Source: Molanna angustata (Eukaryota; Arthropoda; Insecta; Trichoptera; Molannidae). Taken from it: a DNA stretch of 64,000 nucleotides. Shown here in pieces: positions 54,424 to 64,000 of this stretch. A program made the translations under genes and the position numbers. Under the pieces are notes generated by a model, which saw only the letters and a program-made list of their open reading frames with translations, was not told the origin of the DNA and ran no database searches. Each line of letters begins with the position of its first letter. Position 1 is the first letter of the stretch. The stretch spans positions 6,620,974 through 6,684,973 of the forward strand of contig OY754974.1 of assembly GCA_963576475.1 (NCBI GenBank), given 5' to 3'.

Positions 54424-55185
54424 ACCTGACTTGAATTGAAAAAAAAAAATATCGGTCATTCGATTTTATGCACTCTTTAAATATATTCAGATTCTCTAGA
54501 CACGTAATTATTGATTAATTTAAAAAAAATGTTATATTAAGGGTAGGTATTATAAATAATTATTTTAGGAGAATTTATGCTGAATTTTATAATTTTATGC
54601 TGAATTTTATAATTGACAAAAATTCACTAGATAAATGTTGAAAATACCAATGGTATTAGTATAAAATTGGGGTGTTAGGTTTATATGCCCCCTTAACATA
54701 TTTTCTTGTAATACCTAATCCTAGGACAAGTTATACGGCATCACAACTTAAGTGACAAGTCCCATCACTATTCGCTCTTAGTGTATTAATCAATTTATTA
54801 GCATAAATTTGATTAAATGAAACAGTTATAATCATTCATTCAGATGTCATTTACATAATTGAAATTAAATTGTTACAGCCTAGTTATAAACAAATCAATG
54901 TAAATTGACATACAACAAAGAATATAATATTAAGTCAATTGAATTTCATAATTATTAAACCCAACAGGACTTGTAGTGATACTGCCTGTTACATTCCTAT
55001 TTACAATTCAATAATTTAGTGTCTCGAATGATAAATTAAAGTTACAGTCAAATATTAGTACCGGCCATTATATTATTTGCCAACTTGTTATAGTGCAACG
55101 AGCAAATTAATAAATTTATGAAACCTACGACATGCTACCTGTTCTGCAACAATGTAGGTATGTATTGTTAAGCTATGCAATGTAC
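54424..55185. other. AT-rich intergenic DNA
   Basis: ATTTTATGCTGAATTTTATA is duplicated in tandem near 54573-54612. No gene. Confidence 0.4.
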
Positions 55186-56013
55186 GTTATAATTAGAGGT
55201 GGGAAAAACAGCTTATTTTTTTAAACGTTATAGACGTTTCGTTAATTTTAAATAACGTTATTTTTAAAGGCTTAAAAAGCTTAAAGGCTTATTTATATTT
55301 GTACTGTATATATACAAGTACAATATATCTAAATCTAAAAAAAAATTAACACATTAACATGCAATGAAAAAAAAGGTATGTTTTTGAAATAAATATAATG
55401 TACTTTTAATTTTTTTGCTTCGTCTAGAAAGTATTTAAAATGTAGTCTAAAACCTTTGACGAAAATACAGTAGAAATTTTATACAATACATACATAAGTT
55501 TAAAAATTATGTTGATAATAATTTTGTACGCTCGAATCATCTAACAAAGCCGACAACACACAATAAACCAACCCGATAGGCGTTTTAAACGATACTAAAG
55601 AAACCAAAAATAAACGTTTACAAAAATCAGTAATAATAATAACTTATAACGTTGAACGAAACAAGATGATTTGAAGCTGATCATTCGTCACGATGATGTC
55701 AACAGATGTCTAGCGACCGACAACGCTCGCCGCCGGTCAGCTAATCATAAATCACAATCATCTCGCAACGTTGTCGTTAAAAATAATACATCTATGTTAT
55801 GATTATAAAATAAGCTTTTAACAAAAAACAGCTTTTAACGAAAAACAGCTTTTAACGAAATCATCATCGGAACGTTATGATTCATGATGGAAATCGTTGT
55901 AACACTCGCAACGTTCAACGAATATGGTTTAAAATTTATAACGTTTGATTGATTATTTTTTTAAACGATTATTTTAATCAGCTTTCGTTTAAACGATCAT
56001 CTCTAGTTATAAT
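55186..56013. mobile_element. Non-autonomous hAT element with perfect 8-bp target duplication
   Basis: The element 55194-56005 (812 bp) starts TAGAGGTGGG and ends CATCTCTA, inverse TAGAGATGAT, a short imperfect terminal inverted repeat. GTTATAAT flanks both sides (55186-55193 and 56006-56013). Near both ends many AACGTT/TTAAACG and CAGCTTTTAACGAAAA subterminal motifs occur (three in tandem at 55813-55860), as in hAT transposase-binding regions. No transposase frame. Confidence 0.82.
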
Positions 56014-56274
56014 GTAGTATATCGCAAAGTATAGTGGTTTTCAATACATTTAATGATACGATTCAGGTTGCGCAAATGAACTTGACCATTTTATAAATAA
56101 AGAACTAGGAATAACAAAAAAATATGTTTTTTATAGCGATGACCTATTAATTAATGATATTAATAACAATAAAGTAATACAAATAATAACACTCAATTAT
56201 TATTCTTACCATTATATAGGTACTTCATCTAAAGAAGTAGCAGATTAATAGATAAAAATAAAATATAACAAACG
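56014..56274. other. AT-rich intergenic DNA
   Basis: No supported feature. Confidence 0.4.
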
Positions 56275-56500
56275 CACTGATCAAGCTTTCAATTAGGAAT
56301 AATTCACCCATCCAGATACTCAACATATCAAAGGATTCGGCTCAGAGGAAATCGCTATACTATTTATCAACCTTAGGTAATGAATCCTGACTTTAAAAAA
56401 TCTTTAACATGTATTAATTATCACCAATTTTCGCATTTTTTAATTATTTTTTTCGATATGTCTAATATTTCTAAAGTACGGCTTAACAAATTCGGAATAA
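56275..56500 (-). mobile_element. Dispersed repeat B, copy 3
   Basis: Inverse blocks TCAAGCTTTCAATTAGGAAT, AATTCACCCATCCAGATACT, CAACATATCAAAGGATTCGG, CTCAGAGGA and ACTATTTATCAACC. Confidence 0.6.
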
Positions 56501-57439
56501 TGCCACAGTGGCTGACATAATGAACGGTAATAATATTATTATTTTACGAGAATGCCAGTCTTTTTATCTCGTTACTTAAAGCTGTGTATTTTATTTATTA
56601 TTTAAATTATTTTTTTGTTTGTTTGTTTATATTTTTACAACTTTATTTATTTAAAACAAGTCGTTTTGTGATGGGTATCTCCTTATTAGTCAAATCAATC
56701 AGAGTATTGAAACTATTATTTTGGTCACCAATTGTTCATTTTGCAAATGATTTCTTCCTGGGAGATTCAAGAGTTTTTAGGAACTTTTGAATTTCTGAAA
56801 AGAACCGCCATAGATCATTATATATCTGTTATATGTTATAAGGTACATGTTCGATATAAAATAAGTTGATAATGTTATCTCCATAGAAATGTAACGATGT
56901 TTTTCGTTTGGATATGAATTAAATTATACTAATGTCATTTTATTATTACAAAACATGGGAAATATTCTACATAGAGGAAAGAGGATTAACATGAACATAG
57001 GAGCATTAGGTACCTTACCTATAGGAGAAGTTGAACATCTTGGTTACCCGTGGGTTTTGTATACATATAATAATATAAAGACTGAAATGCCGCCATTGAT
57101 ATTACCTATGTATATTATTATAATATGGGCTTTACCATGAACGTGGAGTAGATGGACATAGGAGGATATATTAAACATATTGTTGTCGCCTTTATCTATG
57201 AACATGTCAGAGACATAGTGACATTTGTAGTGTTTTTGTATTTTTGTATTATTGCTGATGATGATCTGCAATTTGAAATTTATTTTATGAGTTATTTTAT
57301 GTGTTATTTTTAAGGTACATTTGTGATGTGACAATCTAATTAATAAATGTCATTTTGATACTCGCTCCGACACGGGTAGGTTCCCAGTGAAGCGGGTGTC
57401 GGTCGCACATAAAAAATAAAAAAACAAGTGTAAAGAATT
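56501..57439. other. AT-rich intergenic DNA
   Basis: No supported gene. CTCGCTCCGACACGGGTAGG, TTCCCAGTGAAGCGGGTGTC at 57360-57399 looks like a SINE head and may be the source of the adjacent microsatellite tail. Confidence 0.4.
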
Positions 57440-57923
57440 AAAATAAAATAAAATAAAATAAAATAAAATAAAATAAAATAAAATAAAATAAAATAAAATA
57501 AAATAAAATAAAATAAAATAAAATAAAATAAAATAAAATAAAATAAAATAAAATAAAATAAAATAAAATAAAATAAAATAAAATAAAATAAAATAAAATA
57601 AAATAAAATAAAATAAAATAAAATAAAATAAAATAAAATAAAATAAAATAAAATAAAATAAAATAAAATAAAATAAAATAAAATAAAATAAAATAAAATA
57701 AAATAAAATAAAATAAAATAAAATAAAATAAAATAAAATAAAATAAAATAAAATAAAATAAAATAAAATAAAATAAAATAAAATAAAATAAAATAAAATA
57801 AAATAAAATAAAATAAAATAAAATAAAATAAAATAAAATAAAATAAAATAAAAGAAAATAAAATAAAATAAAATAAAATAAAATAAAATCAAATAAAATA
57901 AAATAAAATAAAATAAAATAAAA
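57440..57923. repeat. (AAAAT)n pentanucleotide microsatellite, about 97 units
   Basis: About 484 bp of AAAAT with only two visible interruptions (near 57854 and 57890). It yields long false frames of FILFY repeats on the minus strand. Confidence 0.98.
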
Positions 57924-57924
57924 A

Positions 57925-57990
57925 AAATAGAAGTAAGTGGCGGTCGGTTCTCTCTGCCTACCCTGTGAGGGACATGGCGTGATGGTATGT
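57925..57990 (+). repeat. LINE/SINE 3' end (repeat D), short copy
   Basis: GGCGGTCGGTTCTCTCTGCC, TACCCTGTGAGGGACATGGC, GTGATGGTATGTATG is the inverse of the 38140 and 62030 copies. It lies directly next to the (AAAAT)n run. Confidence 0.55.
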
Positions 57991-58162
57991 ATGTAAGTAA
58001 AACTACTTAACTCAAAACACATTATATGATTATAAAAACTTGATTGAAAAATGTTTGAGGTAACAGAATTTTTAGACAATTTTATTTTTGCCCCTTCTCC
58101 GTGGCAATATTCGAACTCTTTGTCTGTGCAGACTGTTGAGGTCAGCTCTCTTCGTCTATTAT

Positions 58163-58310
58163 AGATGGGTGGTGGAAGAACGGTTAGCACGCTGGATTAG
58201 TAATCCAGTAGTCGTGAGTTTGGATACTGCCACGACCGATTTCGTTCACCTATATCACAATAATTTATGCTTAATTTAGGGAATGTATGAGGATGTATAT
58301 ATATACTTGT
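58163..58310 (+). repeat. tRNA-derived SINE-2
   Basis: GGGTGGTGGAAGAACGGTTA, GCACGCTGGATTAGTAATCC (anticodon-stem-like), GAGTTTGGATACTGCC (damaged box B), ACCGATTTCGTTCACC, TATGCTTAATTTAGGGAATG. Confidence 0.7.
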
Positions 58311-59089
58311 TTCATGAACATATTCATTCTTCTAATAAAAATATATGCTCTCCCATCCTGCTCAATGTCACCTAGGCCACGTATCTGCAATTGGTTGCGT
58401 CTTTGCACAATCCAATATTTGTTGCAATTGCAATGTTGTACCAATCGTAGGTCTTCTTCTGGATTTACGTCGAAGAAGATCCATGGAGATTGTTAGTTTG
58501 CAATGTGACCTGGTTGTGTGCGTACCATCTTAATTAACTCACAAATACGTGAACTTTTTATTTTGTCCCGCAAGGAGACTCTAGCTGCATTAGCTTACGC
58601 ATTTCAGCTGATTCCAATTACCTAGAGGAGGAGTGCCGGTCTGACAATTGTCTGGAACTCTTTTTCTTTCGACTTTGCTGGTATTTTTGGATAGCATAAC
58701 ACTGCCGGCATTGATCTTACCCTCACTAATAATTATGTATATGGTTTATATCTGCCACATATCCTCCAATTTTATGGATGAGTGACCCTATATATTTGAA
58801 TGAGTCATTTATTTATTTATTCCCAAAAGTTACCAAATATTCAATCTAAAATATGTCTCACATAAGTGGAATCAATAGTTCTTAATTCGTTATCAATGTA
58901 TTGTTAGTTCATGGTAACTTAATACACAATGTGGTCTTTAAGCATTCGGAATAATTCTAATATTATAGGTGCACATCGTTTATATTATTATGTTATATTT
59001 CTACGTATTGTAGAATTTGTTTTGCAGTCTGTATATAATTCTGATTGCATTATTTGGTATTTATATATGGTCGATCTATTAAAAATATT
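58311..59089. other. Intergenic DNA
   Basis: The part at 58340-58740 is less AT-rich than background and could be an old LINE piece on the minus strand, but I could not match a motif. Confidence 0.35.
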
Positions 59090-59670
59090 ATTAGGTATCT
59101 TGGTTCAGTGATCACAGCAGATGCAAATATTGATTCTGACGTCACCCACAAAACCTGCGTGGCCAGGCAGAAATGGAGATCCCGCACAGGAGTATTATGT
59201 GACAATCATGTACGAATAAAAACAAAGGGAAATGTCAACAAAACGGCAGTTTGACCAGCAATGATATATGGCGCCGAATGCTGGACCGTGAAGAAGGAAC
59301 ATGAGTAAAAACTCCACACTAACGAGATGAAGGTGATCCGGAGGTGTGACTAGGTTGGACAGAGTAGGAAACCAGCATATCCGAAGCAGATTCGGAGTAA
59401 TCCCAGTGACGGAAAAGGTAACAAAAGCAGGGTTAAGATGGCTATGTGATGAGGCATGAGGATCATGCAGTGCATACGGCAATAGAAATACAGGAAGGCA
59501 GGAGAGGTAGAGATCGACCCAGACTCACATGATGGAGCGGTATGGAGAAGGAGTTGACAAGTGCACAATTGGATGAAATGATGGCACAAGATAGAGAGGC
59601 ATGGAGGATAAATATAAGGAGAGCCGACTCCAAAACAAATATGGGATAAGGACTAGGAAAAAAAGAAGAT
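59090..59670 (+). pseudogene. RTE-like RT fragment, palm to C-terminus
   Basis: Forward translation gives YLGSVITADANIDSDVTHKT, then CVARQKWRSRTGVLCDNHV, then AMIYGAECWTVKKEHE, and later HEMKVIRRC-, RNTGRQERSR- and YGEGVDKCTI-like blocks in shifting frames, ending with WRINIRRADSK. This is the RTE RT region 'YLGS.I..DG.ID.DV..R......KW...TGVLCD...P...KGK.Y..A..P..LYG.ECW..K..HE', followed by the tail. Many stops and frameshifts; the upstream YADD box is missing. Confidence 0.75.
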
Positions 59671-60639
59671 TAGGTATCATCTACGTGTCTTTACAGGAAG
59701 GTTTTTGAAGATGTCTGCTGCAGTTTTTCTATAACTTTTTTCTCACAAATAGAGTGTCATCGACAAAGTATATTTCAAATCAACTTTCGAGTCAAATTGT
59801 ATTCAGGTCATATCAAAAAACATTAATTAAAAATATGATTTAATTAAATAAAACATAGTGTAAAGATGTGTGCATAAGGTACACAGTATTATTACTATCT
59901 ACTGATGTTATATTTAATGGGGTTTGTCTCCATTTTATTTTATGTATAAATACTTTGAGTTTTCATTATTCTTGTACCTAATATAAATTATACTTTATTC
60001 TACTTGTAATTTAATTCAGGATCATTCCCCCTATTAAGCGAGTGCGGAAGTATTAGACATTGAATAAAATTTATTACCCATGCATCGTCTGGTATCAAAT
60101 GGACTTCCACAAAAGAGAGTGCATCCATTTATACCGATCTCGTTTGACCAAAAAATTACCTAAATTACATTAAACTCCATTTCCTGCCACTTGTTTTATT
60201 CTGCAGACATTTTAATTCATTTAAACATACATTTTTTGCCGTTGCTCAGTCCCATAGATCTTATTGTTCGCATGTTTACTTACCATAAGTGTTCTTTTAT
60301 ATAGGTAGGTATTTGATATTTTTCAGAATTACCATAATATATTTCGATATTTTTTCTAGTGCAATTTCATATATTTGATTTTTTTCATAAGTACTATCTT
60401 ATATGTTGATATTATCAAAGATTTTATTTATATTTGTCAATAGTTAGTGCAATTTCATATATCAATATGATATATCAGAAGTGCTTATATGTTTCTTCAT
60501 CTTGTAAGTGTTCCAATATTATATTTTATTTTCATTGCTTCTTTAAAACGATAAACATTGTCATTGATGGGCTGATTAAAACAGAAAAAAATTAAGGGTG
60601 ACCTAATATAGATGCCTATTGAAAGAAAAAGCATGTGAA
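59671..60639. other. AT-rich intergenic DNA
   Basis: No supported feature. Confidence 0.4.
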
Positions 60640-60795
60640 ATAGATAGACCCAAAGGATGTCCCAAAAGATAATGGAAAGGTTTGGTGACGGAGGACATGC
60701 TGGCATGTAGGTACTATCTCTGAGAACGATGCTCAGGATAGGACGAAGTGGAAGAGCGGATTAAAAAGTGCTGATCCCACCACCATGTGGGATAC
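60640..60795 (+). pseudogene. LINE RT tail remnant
   Basis: Reads DRPKGCPKR, stop, WKGLVTEDMLAC, then DEVEERIKKC and a block close to DPTTMW(D)TSYE. The pattern RP.GRPK.RW...V.EDM...GV...D..DR..WR..I...DP is the tail of RTE-type LINEs in insects. Confidence 0.6.
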
Positions 60796-61529
60796 AAGCT
60801 AAGGAGGAAAGAGAGAGTAGTAGAATTATTTTTAGTTGATAGATAGACTATTGAAAAAAATAACTGATCTCAATAATATAACCTTTATTTTTCTACATAT
60901 TTATATATTTCTTTATGAACATTACACATATTTATAGAATACAGGATCTCCATTATCAATTATGTGCTTTAACCTCATTTTCTGAAGAAATATAGAGTGA
61001 ATATTTTGGTGTATTTTATAAGTATCGTTTGACGAAAAAACATTACATACTACAGCAAAACTAGAGAAAGTGTGCAAGGAATTAATGTCTTTCCAAATAA
61101 ATAAAAGTGTTGCGTGCAATTTTTTCAAGCATTGTGTACCGTGACAAAACACGGGTATTTAGTTTGACAATACTGAAAAATTCTCGGTGTCTCTTAATGT
61201 GAACTTTTAATGAAAAATGTCACTTCATATTGCGTATATCAGTGATGTGTAAACATCGGTTTGCGGGTGTTTCAAGTAATGAATTATTATTTGAGAAACA
61301 TAACAAATTAAGTTCGAAAAGTTTTGCTCACTACTGAGGATTCATTTGTTCTCAATAATATGTGCTAGCATCACTGATTAGGATACCAGCTAAGAAATAA
61401 ATTTGTTCTTGCTGATCTTAACTAGAAACATATTGTTAATTTCTTCTAGTAAGTTACAGACGTTGGATTCGATATATAATTAATTATTTATCAGTTTTTA
61501 TCAAGGTGTATTTTATTACTATAAACAGA
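60796..61529. other. AT-rich intergenic DNA
   Basis: No supported feature. Confidence 0.4.
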
Positions 61530-61690
61530 AGGGGTTTCTTGATGGAGGACGATATCAAATGTGATTGTGGGGCAGTGCAGAGAGACGATCATCTATTGTC
61601 TTCCCCAGAATTTTGGATGAAGGTTGTCACATTGAAGACTAAATAGAAGCAACAGACAAGGAGAGTTCCGCCACCACAAAATCTGGGGTC
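61530..61690 (+). pseudogene. LINE RT zinc-finger tail remnant
   Basis: GFLMEDDIKCDCGAVQRDDH, then LLSSPEF. LINE tails have 'C.CG..Q...HLL.CP'; here the final Cys is Ser. The following GAGTTCCGCCACCACAAAAT and CTGGGGTCCGGATACG may be its 3' UTR. Confidence 0.5.
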
Positions 61691-62024
61691 CGGATACGTT
61701 AAGTAAGTAGGTACTATTAAGTATTTTCATATGAAGACATTTAAGGAATCGAGAATCTGTAATCTGAAATATTCCATAATTTATAATCCACAATGCATCA
61801 ATGTTTTAAAAGTATATCATCAACGAATATAAATAAAAAAAAAACAAAAATTTCATTGTCTTTTCGCATAAACCAACTTTTTTTTATGTAATTTACCTAC
61901 ATACAAATTCTTGCACTCTGTTATATGGTATGATGTTATTTTAACTGTGTATTTTCTCCTTTGTTGAATATGTTAATGAATCGTAAATATGTACCTAAAT
62001 AAAAATATATGAAAATATATACAT
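61691..62024. other. AT-rich intergenic DNA
   Basis: No supported feature. Confidence 0.4.
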
Positions 62025-62879
<855 letters not shown>

Positions 62880-63062
62880 TGCTGAGGGTCGTGATTTATG
62901 GGGCCGCTAATGGACAGAACTAGTCGCCTCCAGTCCTCTCTGCCCTCCGCAGCTCGCACCGCCGAATAAAGGTCGTTCCCAGTCATCTCCTCAATTTGGT
63001 CACACCATCGCACAGGAGATCTGCCTTTACTTCCTTTGCCTGGTACCCTTCCTGTGATAATA
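62880..63062 (-). pseudogene. LINE RT C-terminal tail
   Basis: Minus reads GRVPGKGSKGRSPVRWCDQI, then EEMTGNDLYSAVRAAEGRED, then WRRLVLSISGPINHDPQH and a stop. Intact block of the 'G(K/R)GRSP.RW.DQI...TG.....A.R.A..R..WR.L' tail, ending with the usual DPQH-stop. No upstream part. Confidence 0.7.
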
Positions 63063-64000
63063 ATTTATTCTTTCTCCTAGCGATGTGATCAAATAAGCTC
63101 AATACCCATATGCTCAATAAAATGCACAAATTAGGTTTTTATTTTAGTTCCCTTATTTGATGACATAATTATAATTATTCTTGAAGGGCGCACAGATTCA
63201 AACGTTGACCACCTCTGCATTAAATAAAGGTTTTTCGGCGACACGGAGGGCACTTAAATTGAACAAATAAAAAATCCATTGTCCCCAAAATTAAATGGAC
63301 ATTTTTATTGCATGTTAGTAACTTAATTAAAACAGGATTAATGGTTGATACCTTTTTTTCCTACTGGCAACTTCCGATTCTAAACTATGTGCTTCAACAT
63401 TTATATAATAATATAAAACGGTGCCTTTTTACAATTCTTTAGTTAATGATTTTTTACCCGAGAAAATAATTTACAAGGGACAACAATTTGAACAGAAATA
63501 AAGTAAAATTTAATGTCGGCTCTTATGTACAAAGATGTCTCCTTTCCGCCGCCATATTTTATTTCTTTAACGTTTCTTAATTAAAGATTTTTGAAGTTTT
63601 ACCTACCAGTGGTGTATCTAGGTACCAGAAACAGTTTTGTAACTTTAAGTTTTGTGATAGATTCGGATTTAATGTGGATGAAAATGGTTTTGAACTAAAA
63701 ATTCACACATAAAACCCAGTAAATAATTTTTGTCAACAATTACCTCTCATTTTTTTAAAATTAAATTATCATAACTGCAGAGTTTCTCACGAATTTGACT
63801 CAAATAAGATAAGACAAGATTAGTTTCAGACTTTTGAACTCTTTTAGGTTGAAATGAATTGATTAATCATATTAATTTATATAAAAATGAATGACAGCAT
63901 TACACTAAATATTGAGCTTAACAAATTTTTGTTGATTCAATAATAAGTAACATTACGATATGATTAGTATCGAGTACTGATTAACATATTATTTTTAAGA
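63063..64000. other. AT-rich intergenic DNA
   Basis: No supported feature up to the window edge. Confidence 0.4.

Noticed and set aside
57350..58190. Long minus-strand frames rich in FILFY repeats
   Set aside because: Produced by the (AAAAT)n microsatellite; no real protein.

Overview
The window looks like a piece of an insect nuclear genome, most likely lepidopteran. It is strongly AT-rich and has no operon-like gene packing. Short TAGGTACCTA-type strings recur throughout, there is a CCTAA (insect telomere-type) tract, and the repeat families (RTE/jockey-like LINE tails, tRNA-derived SINEs, hAT MITEs, a Helitron-like block) are of the kind common in moths and butterflies. This assignment is inference from composition and repeat style. 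No complete host gene is visible; one exon-like open frame (8780-9038, minus) is the best host-gene candidate.

Layout. 1-19500: AT-rich intergenic DNA with many short, broken C-terminal pieces of non-LTR reverse transcriptases on both strands, tRNA-derived SINE pieces, one hAT MITE with an 8-bp target duplication (14794-15111) and a BEL/Pao-gag-like short frame (14312-14623). 19525-21330: a Helitron-like block made of three different tandem arrays. 21781-27720: a nearly complete Ty3/gypsy LTR retrotransposon with two 215-bp LTRs that I could not tell apart. 28160-46700: intergenic DNA, palindromic MITEs and dispersed repeats. 46749-53050: an inverted-repeat element split by an almost complete I-like LINE on the minus strand (47394-52998), with a 9-bp target duplication. 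53100-64000: SINEs, MITEs, a hAT element with a perfect 8-bp duplication (55186-56013), long microsatellites and more LINE tails.

The main discovery candidate is in the LTR element. Its Pol continues past the integrase GPY/F module into a macrodomain that resembles TARG1/OARD1 ADP-ribosyl-glycohydrolases, including the catalytic Lys and Asp at the same 41-residue spacing. The Gag starts with a SAP-like motif. The element therefore appears to carry an enzyme that would remove ADP-ribose, as some viruses do against host PARP responses. This copy itself is defective: an in-frame stop lies in RNase H and the second aspartate of the RT YxDD box is Gly, although the LTRs look identical. That combination suggests a recent insertion of a defective genome, possibly helped by an active relative elsewhere.

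The LINE encodes a zinc-knuckle ORF1 protein and an endonuclease-RT-RNase H ORF2 broken by a single frameshift near 50680. Everything else is decayed or non-autonomous repeat DNA.
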